Below, piece after piece: positions 33,379 to 43,927 of a stretch of DNA of 64,000 nt. The stretch comes from Cryptomeria japonica. Its lineage: Eukaryota; Streptophyta; Pinopsida; Cupressales; Cupressaceae. How positions within the stretch are numbered: the first letter of the stretch is position 1; every line of letters starts with the position of its first letter. The DNA is taken from the NCBI RefSeq assembly GCF_030272615.1, contig NC_081411.1, positions 216,766,154 to 216,830,153 on the forward strand, given 5' to 3'. Under the pieces are notes generated by a model. It searched no databases and was not told where the DNA came from. It saw only the letters and a program-made list of their open reading frames with translations. A program made the position numbers and the translations under genes.

Positions 33379-35545
33379 CTTAGATTATCAATAAACCTAA
33401 ATAAGAGGTGCGCACGCGCGCGTGTGCACACACACACACACACATATATATTGCACGTTAAAAACTTAATGAAAAAAAAAATGAATGTCGATCAATGCAG
33501 GTGGGGAGGCGGGTAGTACACTGCCGGGGAGGGGTACTCCCCACTACCCCCTGCGGTCACTGTTACAGCAGTGGCTGCAGAGGGTAGTGGAGGGGACCAC
33601 GGCTGTCCCCTCATCACTATGGGCCTGTACCCATAGGTCCGCAGTGGTGGTGGGACTCATGGGCCCCCACTCCCACTTGGCTTTTAAAAGCCACTACAAA
33701 CTTAAAACTCTCGGCCAAAATGAAATTTGTTAACTTTTTTTTAATATAATTTTAGTTAAATTTTTAACTTAGATAAATTTGTAATTTAATCACCTTTAGT
33801 AAATTTATAATTAGTTTACCTTTAGTAAAATTTTAATTGTAAATTAAATTATATACAATTTTTTTTTAATCCTTCAATCTATTTAAGATTTGTTGGGTCA
33901 CTTAGTTGGCATTTTAGATTCATTAGAAACAATTAAATTCATATCATTATGATTAGTCCAAAATTGGTCTAATGTCTAAACCGATTACTATTTTTGAACT
34001 AGCGACTCTATAAATGAATATTCTCATGGTAGAAATAAACACATTGCTTAACCTTGCATGTAACTTACACTATCCTTGCTGCATGTGAATTACTTATATA
34101 TTAATTGCATTTATTGACGTCTTCATCATCTCCATGCAAGTTACGCGTTTAATTATTAATATGCAAGCTTCATAATTGTCATTATTATGCCAGTTATATT
34201 TCAAGTTTTGAATATTAAATAATTTAGTTATGGTTTTTTTTAATTCCATGTGGTTCATCAAGTAGTTGTTTCAATTAATTAAGCTTTGCAATGTCTAATT
34301 ATACACATTCAATTCATAATTGTTTCAAGTATGATGTTTTTCATAGCTTCATGGTTAGTAAACTAAATAAAGGAAGTCGAAAAACCAAAACCTAGCAGCG
34401 TTCGGTATATACAGTGCCTCTGGGTCACGCTTACGGGTAATGTTGTCGTGTTGAACTACTGCACTTAACGTCTAATAAAGCTGCATCAACGACGTCTGTG
34501 ACATCGTCCCTATAAATCGTCGGGGAGTAATAAGGGACACTTGGAAGTTAAAAATCCAAGGGGTGGGTAATCCCCCTTGGATCGATAATCTAATAAGATA
34601 ATCCTTAAATGATTTTACATCCGCTGAGTTAAACCATAGTAAACCCCTGTTAGGGTTGATTGAGTGAAATGCTTTTATGAAATTGATTTAATCTTGAAGA
34701 GATATTGGCGATTGACAATTGGGTCAAGGGTGACGCTTATGATAGGTATTAGGATGTAGTTGTTTAGGCCACAAACAATAGGCCATCTTGAGCCTTGGTT
34801 TAAGTGATACCACCGTGGGTAGCAACTGCAGAGAAATTGTCTAGGACATTGACCCTATAAAGGGTTGCGTACCCACTAATCGGTTTACATCAAACCATAG
34901 AGTAGAAAATAGAACTACATAATTTACGCCTTGATCTCATGCCGAAACGGGTATGTAGGCAGTCTTGGGACGGAGTTGTCCCTAGTACTCAGACATTCGT
35001 GGATGGGGTCTAGGTTTGGTAAGAAGGAGGATTGAGTAGAATCCTAATTTAAAAGATAAGTATAATAAAAAGGAAAAAGTAATTCAATGCATACTCGGAA
35101 GGAATCCCGTATGGATTCGCTTGACTTCCTGAGGCTTTAAGCTAAATTCTAAGGTGGAATTCAAGCTTGTATTATGTTATTTTGATTTCTCCTAAGGACG
35201 ATGACCTCAGTGCATTCCTGTTAGAAGAGTGTAGTACTTAGTGAGTGACTCAGGACCTGAATGGTCCCAATGAGTCTAAGTCTCTGGCTAGAGCACCTCC
35301 TATCCTGATTGGATAGATGCCTACCCTGTATGGGTAGATGCCTATCTCGTATTGGATAGATAAAACCTTATGTCCCGTATAGACAGATGCCTAACCCGTA
35401 TGGTTAGATGCTCATCCCGAATGGATGAATGCCTAATCCAATGGATGGATGCCCAAAGTATGTGATTGAATCAAACTCAAATGATTAAAATAAACAAAAA
35501 AAAAGAGAATGGTCAAATTTTGTTGGGTTAAGGTGGGTTATTACA
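31963..35545 (+). repeat. 3' LTR of the nested chromovirus derivative (3.58 kb)
   Basis: Near-identical along its length to 27081-30559, ending GGTGGGTTATTACA. It is about 100 bp longer, mostly because of an expanded microsatellite block at 33305-33450. The first copy also lacks a short piece near 34425 (cacgcttacggg). Confidence 0.9.
33305..33450. repeat. (AT)n run, inverted repeat and alternating purine-pyrimidine block
   Basis: About 70 bp of pure AT repeats, then cctcttagattatc...aataagagg (an inverted repeat with CCTCTTA/TAAGAGG stems), then gcgcacgcgcgcgtgtgcacacacac. The first LTR has only a shorter AT run here. Confidence 0.85.
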
Positions 35546-35550
35546 ATAAC

Positions 35551-36600
35551 TCATTTCACTAGTAAGGTTGTCAATGAATATGTCCATTTTCTCTTGATCG
35601 ATTACATCTCTTGGATATCTATTAAACCGTCATCTCCATCATTGTAAAAAGACCATGAAAGGTTCACCATTCCTTTGTTTGATATTACATAGGTCTAGCA
35701 TTGTTATCTCATTTCTTATGTTGTAGGAGTATTGTGAGATAAATCTGTTCACAAGTTCTTCAAAAGATTTAATCCTAGATGGTAATCTTGAGAACCATTC
35801 CATTGATTATCCACTTAAGCTTCTAGGAAATAGACACATTAGGTAAGTTTCGTTGTGTGCAAACTCCATACTCATGGTGCATAATTCCCTAATGTGATCT
35901 TGAGGATCAGATTTCCCATCATATTTATCGTATTTAGGGATTTCACAATGTTGTGGGAATGGTATCATGTTTAAATTCTTGTCAAAAGGATATGGACAAA
36001 TATCCTCCAATGAATATTTCTTGGAACTTGTTCCATTTTGCATATCCTATGTTTGTTGTTGCAAAGTTTGCATTTGTTGAGTGAGAGTTAATAGAGGATT
36101 ATCAACACAGGTTCTCCTTGCATCCTCATAAGTTCTTCTATCACTTCACTCTCTTCTTGTTTCATCTTGGTTTCTTGTATCATCATGGTCTCTTCTTGTT
36201 CTATCTCATCTTGATTCCTCATGATTTAATAGATTTACATCATCATCATTGGGATCATCAGTGTTTTGATTATGACTTGTTCCCGCATCTTGTTACAAAC
36301 TTTCTACGTTAAAATCTTGTGGCAATTTAGCTTCCAAATTTGCCAATATTAGAATGTACTTTTGCTTTTATTTTTCCAATAGTTTTTCCATTACTTTGTC
36401 GAATCTAGAATCTTGTTCAAGGCCTCTAATGGTGTTATTGACTACTTCTTCATCAACATCTATGTACCCAAATGTTTGAAATATTGAATCGTCATCTTCC
36501 ATTTGTTTTTGTCTTCTCAACTGCTCGTGTTGAGCTATAGTCCAAAATAGCATGTGATTGACTTGAAAACTTCCAAAGTTTTGATATTCTAAAAGCAACT
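35551..36600 (-). pseudogene. Gag, 5' part, of the Tat element
   Basis: Reads IPFPQHCEIPKYDKYDGKSD, PQDHIRELCTMSMEFAHNET and then, past stops, SMEWFSRLPSRIKSFEELVN and NGEPFMVFLQ up to the insertion point at 35550, where the sequence continues at 27080. This is the Retrotrans_gag domain of Tat elements. The N-terminal stretch 36368-36598 includes an acidic segment. The stop after PRSLSG is a TAA where family members have Gln. Confidence 0.8.
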
Positions 36601-37107
36601 CAATAGGTAATCACTGGTTTAGGAAGATAAGCTAAGTTGATTTTACCACCCTTATTAGTATGTTGTGATAAGGCATCTTGTTGTTGAAAAACACGTGCTC
36701 GTAAATTTTCTTCATCAAACTCTATTCCGTAACCACGTAAATAGTTACGAAAATGGTGTAGGAATGTTCTATGTTTCAACAAAATTTTGTGATTGATGTA
36801 TAAGAATTTCCTCTTCTTCAAGATAGCTTTCCAACTTGGTTTTCTCTTCGTGAGGCGATATCTAAAAGTCATATAAGCATCTAATGATTTACAAGTTGTT
36901 TGATTCCAAAGCGAGTGCAATCTTGATTTTAATAAAACCTAGTTTCAAATAGGAACGATATGTCCAAGATAATGAATAAAGGTTGATATGATCTAATTTT
37001 GTGATAGTGATGTTTGATTTTGCACTTGATATGGTTGAATCAATAACTTGTTGGATGTTTATGCTTATGAAAACCTTTGGAAATAGCCTATTTGATTGAT
37101 AACCCAA
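36600..37107 (-). pseudogene. Upstream frame before gag in the Tat element
   Basis: Two overlapping open pieces (36600-36920 and 36889-37107) encode a basic segment, then GIEFDEENLRARVFQQQDAL. Tat/Ogre elements often have an extra frame before gag. I recognise no domain. The frames are offset, so at least one shift is present if they were one protein. Confidence 0.45.
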
Positions 37108-37209
37108 TTGTTTGACTAGTTTGAAGATTTGTGACAGTTGAAGATGAACCTCCTCAAAAAAGGGTATCTGAAACTAATGTTGAAATTTTAGTCTGATATG
37201 TGGAAATGC

Positions 37210-37500
37210 TCAGTGTTATAGATGCGAGAAAAAAAATGCGCTACCCTATTGAATAAAAACATTGTTCTGAGCAACAAATGTGTTGTTTTGTTGAATGAAA
37301 GCGATGTTTTGTGCTGAAAAAGCATGAACCTAGGGTGTAAATGCATTGTTTCAGTTGCAAAAGTGTTGTCTATTTTAACAAATGTGTGATCCTAGAGTTT
37401 AAAAGTGTTGTACTGTTGATCAAAAGCATTTTCTTAAGGTGTAAAAGCATTGTTTTGCGCTATAAAAGTGTTGTTCTACATTGTAAAAGCATGATTTTCA
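37210..37500 (-). repeat. Degenerate ~22 bp leader repeats, inner block
   Basis: The minus strand shows units such as ACAACACTTTTATAGCGC and AACAATGCTTTTACACC. The core (GC or AC, then TTTT) resembles the outer block at 38575-38860. The plus-strand frame at 37341-37583 is simply this repeat read through. Confidence 0.55.
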
Positions 37501-38574
37501 CTATGTTGAATGAATTTCTTAGTTTTCCAGCAAGTTGTCATATTTTTTACTCATTTCAAGATGATGATTTTTCAATTTTTTGACCATATTGAGAACATTT
37601 TGCAGACACAATGTTTGGAAAATCAAAGTGCACAAGCAAGCACAAGTCCTATGGTAGGCCAAGACAATAATTGTTGAATCTTGCATGGGGTTTCCCCTGA
37701 GGCTATGCTATTCAAAGCGGATATCTAGGTGCTTGACCCCACTGGCTCCACCCTCGACACTCACTTCTCTGGGGCAACCAAGCACTAGTTTCAAAAAAAA
37801 CTCCCCATGGAAAACTGCATATCTCTACTAAGAACCATATGTGTGTGAGTTGCTTTAGAGGTCCGATCTCCTGCACCAATAATTAGAAGGATTTTGGCAA
37901 CTAGACAAGATGGTTTTTAGTAAGGGCTTCCGGTCATGTGGCCATACATGCGACACTTTACACTCTATAAATACAAAAGGTTCCCAACCTATAGAGGTTG
38001 CGCTCTATAGATTTTATGGGGAAACATAGTGTCAGTATGAACTAATCAACACTTGTTGTCCATGACTTCCGTCATAGACACAATTTATTTAGAGTGGATT
38101 GGAAGGACTCAATATTAGACCGTTTCCACTTGGGTCATTCCCCTCTCACTAGCCCCCTCAAGGAAGCTCGAGAAGGCAGGCCCTCTAAAGGTAAAACATA
38201 AAATAAAAGTAGGTCTAGCTTTCTGATCACCGTATTAGGGTGAGAGCATACTCACCTACTACTTTTAAACATGCATGGTAGATAATGGTTCTTTTACCCT
38301 TTAGATTACCTATGTGCTACCACCTTACTGAAAACACATGATGCAAGTTGCATGTTGTTCATTAACCCCTTAGTTAAGCTAGTTGAAATATATATGATTT
38401 TTTACTTCCTAAAAGACTCCTAATTAAACTAAGTGAGACAATGCATTAAAGTTGCTTAAAATAAAACCTGCATGCACACAAGTCAGTAGTTTGCAAAAAT
38501 TAATCTTGGGTAGTCAAACTTGCAAAGATCTATTAGCTGATAGATTGTAAAATTTTAAATTTTTGTAGGCAGAA
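37501..38574. other. Leader of the Tat element, middle part
   Basis: No reading frame or known signal. It contains a patch of higher complexity around 37670-38180. It presumably belongs to the untranslated leader between the primer site and the upstream frame. Confidence 0.45.
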
Positions 38575-38860
38575 GGTATGAAAATGCTAAAACAACAAAA
38601 GCGCTATCCTATGAACCAAAAATGCTAACCTGCAGAACAAAAGTGTTAACCTGTGCAATGAAAGCGCTAAATTGTGTAATGAATGTGTGATTTCTCAAAC
38701 AAAAGCGCTAACCTGAATAGTAAAAGCACTAACCTAAATGATAAAAATGCTAAACTATGAAGCGAAAGCGCTAAACTGTGTTGTAAAAGCGCTAATCTAG
38801 GCAATAAAAGCACTACCACATTTCACATAGGCGTGAAACAGGTTTACAAATGCATTAATT
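38575..38860 (-). repeat. Degenerate ~22 bp leader repeats, outer block (GTTAGCGCTTTTG)
   Basis: About a dozen units on the minus strand of the form GGTTAGCGCTTTTGTTTGAG, with variable 3' halves. They begin about 50 bases from the primer site. Similar units recur near the other end of the element (14190-14470) in the inverse direction. Confidence 0.65.
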
Positions 38861-38911
38861 CATTCCGTTCTAGCGAGAATTAGACATGATATTAGAAAAA
38901 ATGATGTGCGA

Positions 38912-38936
38912 GGCTCGAACCCCACAGTGGGCGCCA
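38912..38936 (-). other. Primer-binding site complementary to tRNA-Lys
   Basis: The minus strand reads TGGCGCCCACTGTGGGG followed by TTCGAGCC, six bases from the LTR end. This is the complement of the 3' end of a plant tRNA-Lys (ACCCCACGGTGGGCGCCA form) with one change. The match extends into the T-arm, so it is an unusually long primer match and not an independent tRNA gene. Confidence 0.8.
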
Positions 38937-38942
38937 AAAAAA

Positions 38943-40508
38943 TGTATCAACTTAAGTTTCACCTTAGAGAAATTACCTGCAAACTCATTAGTCCATCATG
39001 CAAATATAACTCAAGCTTCAACCAATGAAACAACATGAAATAAAAGAAAAATAAATATTATACCTTCATGATTTATGTCTCATTGTATCCTAACCCCATT
39101 GTTCTTAGTTGCAGATGATTTTGCTCTCAGACAAGCACTGGTAGCTTCCAAGATGGCAAGTGTGGAATGGACTGCTAGATGATATGATATGCAAAAGCTA
39201 ATGCCATGAAAATGATTTATGCTAAATTGCTCAAAACTCTAAAAATGCTAAACAATGAACTCACAGATGCAAATATTAAGACTCCTAGTTACTATAAGAT
39301 TAGCTATTAGTTTCAAAATTGGCATAAGAGACCTCTATTTATAGATTTTTGAGTGCATAAGCTTAGGTGGTAGAGATCAATGGTCCTGATTAAATCTTGC
39401 AATTTGGATGGCTATGAGCAAGAGGTTGAGATGTGAGAGATAAAGGTGGAAGATGTTCCTCCTACACCTACAAGATGGAGGAAATGGTGGAAGGAGAAGC
39501 CAAGTGTCATAAGACTCACCTTGACTAAGGAGAAGACTTGAGAGAATATAGGATAGCTGGAGAAGATTTAGGGATAAGAGGACAAGTGGACTCAACTGTT
39601 GAAATGTGGCGACTGATCAGAAAAGTACTGTACACTCAGCAGCACGTATTCTCGCCGGGGTCCAGGGCCGGATTAGTAGCCCTCGAGAAAAGTGGGGGTT
39701 CGGGGGCGGGAGCCCCTGAGAAATTTTTTTTGGGGTATTTTTTTATGAAAACCGACATTGTAATAAAACCCTAAAAAGGCCGACTTTGTTTTTGCCCTAT
39801 AAACACATGTTAGAAGCGGCTGGGATGCTTAATGCATTGTAAGGTTGATGTACTATTTTTGCTGGATAATAAGAAAGATTGGACGGCTATGTATGGTGGA
39901 CATAACCCATTATGGGTGAACCACGTTAAATCTATGTGTTATTCGTGTCCTGTTTTATTTCTTTATCTTTTGTATTTAAATCTGCATATAATTGTTAGTT
40001 CATATTTGCTTCGGATCTACTTGAAACCCTAACATCAACTCCCTCCAAAGACGTAAGAAGGTTGGATAAAATATAGGGAGGTTGAGAAATGTGTGTACTT
40101 ACACATTATTTGAAGAATGAATTTGGAAGTTGGAGACAACGATGCATATTAATATTAAAAATATTAATATCTTTAGCCACATGATTGATGAGTTGGCAAA
40201 GAAGAAGATGATGTGGAGATGAGGTGAGTTGAAAAAGGAAAATTAAACAACTAAGAAATTATTTAATTGATGAGACTATAGAATAGTGGATAGGAGATAA
40301 CTAAATATGAGATATTTAATTAATCAGATAGAAGAAAGGGATGTAATGAATTAATTAATAAAATGTTTCAATTAAATTAATTAATAGAAGAATATCAAAT
40401 GAATTAAATAAATTAATCTTTTCAAATTAACTATTTAATAGAAGAATAATCATTAAATAAATATAAAATATTTATTTAATTGCTCATAGCCAATTTTATG
40501 TGTATACA
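38943..40508 (-). repeat. 5' LTR of the Tat element, with an insertion
   Basis: Matches 12511-13630, with the 438 bp solo LTR at 39597-40034 inserted. Without it the length is about 1,123 bp, nearly equal to the 3' LTR. A minus-strand TATA box lies at 39332-39345. The ends are tgtatcaact and gtgtataca. Confidence 0.9.
39592..40039. mobile_element. Short copia-like solo LTR (438 bp) with TCAAC target duplication
   Basis: The insert 39597-40034 starts TGTTGAAATG and ends CCCTAACA, flanked by tcaac at 39592-39596 and 40035-40039. It is absent from the other LTR of the host element, so the empty site can be read at about 13165 (actcaactacc). It carries the G/C-rich motif ggggttcgggggcgggagcccc that is common in plant copia LTRs. 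It could alternatively be a complete short non-autonomous element, but no internal region is visible. Confidence 0.85.
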
Positions 40509-40513
40509 CTTTC

Positions 40514-41260
40514 CATCAAGTTTGCACATGTTTAAGTTGATCTAAAAAAATGCCACATTAATTTCAGGTTCTAACTTACATTTCTAACCATATAGTTTTT
40601 TTTACATTTCAAATACATTAAGGTTTTGATTTCCAGTTTTTTTCTAGTGTCTTCTTTTTTTACTAGAAACTTTTTGGTATTATTAATTTTATCTACTTTC
40701 ATCCAAATTTTAAAAATTATATTTTTACATTATGGACTCTATTCTATACACATTTATAAAAAGGAAAAATAACTTGTAATTAGTTTTCAAAATAATTATT
40801 GGGGAAGCATGCTCAACTTTTCTTTTTTCAAGACATATCCATTTTGAAAATTAGTAAAAATTCATATATTCAGTAAAAAGATAGTAAAAAAATGGGCATA
40901 TCTTATGTGACATTAGCTAATATTCCACTTAAATGATTTGTAAAATACTTTTAAAAAGTCAACATGTTACAAGATGCACACTAAATACTATGTTATATAT
41001 CTAACAAAGTAGATGTATTTTGTGTGCTCCCCCTATTTGAACCTTTTAATCTTCACCATTTCTTTAAAAAAAGTATTAGTCTAGAAGCTATATTTTGAGC
41101 TCTATAAATCTTATTCTTGTCACATATGTAAATATTGAGCATGACTATATTTGATTTCTCATCCAAGATTAGATTTTGTTGATTTCAAAAGAAAAAAAGT
41201 GACCACTTTTGGTTCCCCATTTCCATACAAATACCCTAAAGACAATTCTTACCAGATCCC
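40514..41260. other. No recognised feature
   Basis: AT-rich intergenic DNA with T-runs. No frame, repeat end or RNA gene was seen. Confidence 0.4.
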
Positions 41261-42091
41261 ATGCATGTGAGTCAATCTGTTATGTTGAGGGTACACATGT
41301 ATCCAAAAATAGATCATTGGGAACATATGAAAAATAGTTTTTATTTTATAAAACAAAGTTTTGTTTCAATAAGAGAGATTCTTCAAGATTTGGCAAATCA
41401 GACCAAAAGTTTATTGGGTACGAAGTGTTCATCGGTTTTTGGACGAAATGAACCTATAAATCAGGTAGAGTTGCAAAAAAAGAATAATTTTTGTAGCATA
41501 AGTTCATCTTTTCCTTTCGGTCGCTCCCCGTGCAATGAACTTCTTACAAAAATGATAAAATTGATAAGTTCTTTTAGGGATAAACTTATAAAATTTCTAA
41601 CGGAAAGTAGAGATTCTCTTCTAAAATTGATAAGTTCTTTTAGGGATAAACTTATAAAATTTCTAACAGAAAGTAGAGATTCTCCTCTAAAAAATGAAAT
41701 GATAAGAAAAAATCTTAGAAAATTTCTAACGAAATTGAAAAATTATCTTTCAAAAAATAAAAGAATAAGATCTCTTTCAAAAAAGAAATGAATAAGAACT
41801 GTTTGTTCTAAAATTATAACTAAGCTAGAAGAAACTATACATTATTTAGACAGATATGAACCGCCTCGGTGGCAAAAAGTAAAGAATTTTGGCAAGTCTT
41901 GTTGGGCGGTTTATAGCATCGAGGGGGTTCTCGTGCCGCTAGGCAAAAATTGTGGACTCTATTTTGGGATTCCTAATTGGCTAAAGTTTAAATTGTATCA
42001 TTTAGCTTCTAAATTTGTTTATATAGTTAAAGATTGTTTTAAGTTAGCATTTTATTCTAATTTTTCTTATTTTTTAGAAGATAAAAATTAG
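41261..42091 (+). pseudogene. Unidentified lysine-rich reading frame with internal duplication
   Basis: The frame 41261-41791 encodes 176 residues, rich in Lys, Ser and Phe, starting MHVSQSVML. A 22-residue unit (LISSFRDKLIKFLTESRDS plus LLK) is tandemly duplicated, and a weaker third copy follows (NLRKFLTKLKNYLSK). After a TGA the same frame stays open to a TAG at 42089 (RYEPPRWQKVKNFGKSCWAV, then GIPNWLKFKLYHLASKFVYI), so the intact form was probably about 275 residues. The A/T-ending codons and composition recall organelle genes, so a plastid or mitochondrial insert is possible, but I cannot name a gene. Confidence 0.4.
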
Positions 42092-43819
42092 TTTTTGTAT
42101 TTACGAAAAGATGATTACTAGTGGAATGATTTACAAAGTATATACATTCACCTTTATTTAATATTTACATATGGTTAACTTACATAGAATATGCATCCTA
42201 CTTATTCTAATTACCATGCAATAGAATGAGGGTTCACAAAATATAATTTAATTGGAAAGTATTTCTTAGTTGAGCATCTTGTGTTTGTATTTTTATAAGT
42301 ATATGTAGAAATGAAAAGTATAGATAGTTTATACTTTTCCTTCTCATTCAAAACATGTTTTCAACATCTTTGTTTAATCAATATGATTACAACCTATTAT
42401 AATCATTTAACACAAATCCCTAATCCTATAAGCCATGTCACACTTAACCTCCTTTTTAAACCTAAATACCTAGTTTTATTTCAGTACATGTCATTCCCCC
42501 ACCTTGGATGATATTGAACATATTATATTATTCCTTGGACAAGATCGTGCATGCTCACATCCACAACATTTAATTTTCTTTTCCCTCTCAATTTAATGCA
42601 TGTATTTTTGTTTTTGTTTGAATTTATATCCTTACATGCATCCAAATGATCATAAACAATGATGTTTTTCTTATTAAATAAAAACTAACTAGATGAATGT
42701 GCAAGGGAAGCACACAATCATACATACAAGAAAAAATATTATTCACACAACCAATAACATGATATATTTCATATATCTAAGAAACACATTATTTCTATAC
42801 TCACACACTCACCTTGAAACTACAAGTTAATCACCTAGGCATTATACATACTTTCCAAGCATCCCTTTCAAATCTTTCAAATATGTTATGGGGCTTGATT
42901 ATCATTGATGTCTTGTTGTTCAAGCTCTTCAAGTCAAGCCTTTGAAATTACCTATAACACCACTTACTAGTGTAGACAATTCATTTTCATTATAGGTACA
43001 AATTGTAATGGCATAAAAAAGGACCATAGATATACCCAACTCTTCACAAACAAAGGGCAAGATTGCAATCATATGGACACAATCAATTCAAATAGAACAA
43101 AACTACATGATGATGCGTTGAAGATAAAAATGATCTAATACACCAAAAAAGCTTTGTTGATTACTAAAATGATTAAACTCTTTTAGACCTCCTTCTTCTT
43201 ATTTACGTTTTCATGAAAAATATGTAATTACTTATTTAAGAATATGAAATAATCTTTATTAATTTATAATGTTTTAATTTAAATTTAAAACTAAAAAAAA
43301 ACTATTTTAAAATTATGACATGTTATATTACTTCAAAAACAATTTAAGGAAAAACACAATAAAATTACCACGCACTTAAACTATTGTTCTATTTGAACAT
43401 TAGAATGGAAGGAAAATATAATATATTTTGTATAAATTATATATAGGATGGTCATAAACTTGTGAATAGCTGTGTAATTTTCTTATTTTGATTATTTATT
43501 TTTTTAAACTTAGAAAATAATTTTATTTAATGCTTATACATTATCTATATATTATGATATGATCAACTCATGAATACTAATATTATATACTGTAATATAG
43601 TATAAAGACTTTCCAACCCTTATTACTGAATAATTTTTTAATTATAATATCTTATCATAATATCCTTGTTAGTCATTAATTTTTCAATATATGGTTCTAG
43701 TATGAATTTATGCGTCAATATGATGTGATCCTATTCTTGGATAGCTATGAAATCCCCACAAAGATCAACAATTTTATGTACCAAGACACAAGGACAGCTT
43801 AAATAGAGAACTTAATAAT
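42092..43819. other. No recognised feature
   Basis: AT-rich intergenic DNA downstream of the subtilase gene. No gene, repeat boundary or RNA was recognised. Confidence 0.4.
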
Positions 43820-43927
43820 AAGATTATCATGATAAACCAGCACTTAGAAGGCCACATGAATTCTGAACTAGAATGTACATTTGACTCGTCAGACAGGACT
43901 AGATATGCAATGGTAACTTCAGCTATT

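Larger units (their letters stand above)
27076..35550 (+). mobile_element. Nested non-autonomous chromovirus derivative (8,465 bp) in Tat gag
   Basis: LTRs are 27081-30559 and 31963-35545, with TGTCACAACC...GGGTTATTACA ends and target duplication ataac at 27076-27080 and 35546-35550. Only 1.4 kb lies between them: a tRNA-Met primer site, a gag frame, a short chromodomain end and a polypurine tract. Protease, reverse transcriptase, RNase H and most of integrase are missing. In the first 400 bases of the LTRs I count about six differences, so it is clearly younger than its host element. It lies in the opposite orientation to the host gag, and the host coding sequence resumes in the same frame on each side. 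Confidence 0.92.
12506..40513 (-). mobile_element. Ty3/gypsy Tat-lineage (Ogre-like) retrotransposon with nested insertions
   Basis: Complete but dead element. The LTRs are 12511-13630 (3') and 38943-40508 (5'), both with TGTATNNAC-type ends. Flanking 5 bp are ctctc (12506-12510) and ctttc (40509-40513), a target duplication with one change. In minus-strand order it has a tRNA-Lys primer site, a repeat-rich leader, an upstream frame, gag with a C-x2-H-x4-H-x4-C knuckle, protease, reverse transcriptase, RNase H, a second RNase H, integrase, an antisense PMD frame, a polypurine tract and the 3' LTR. The second RNase H places it in the Tat lineage. Total span is 27,998 bp. Removing the three insertions and their target duplications gives about 17.6 kb, within the known size range of Ogre-like elements. 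Stops throughout gag and pol show it cannot move by itself. Confidence 0.9.

Noticed and set aside
38912-38936. Possible tRNA-Lys gene
   Set aside because: Only the 3' end of the tRNA is matched, next to an LTR; it is a primer-binding site.
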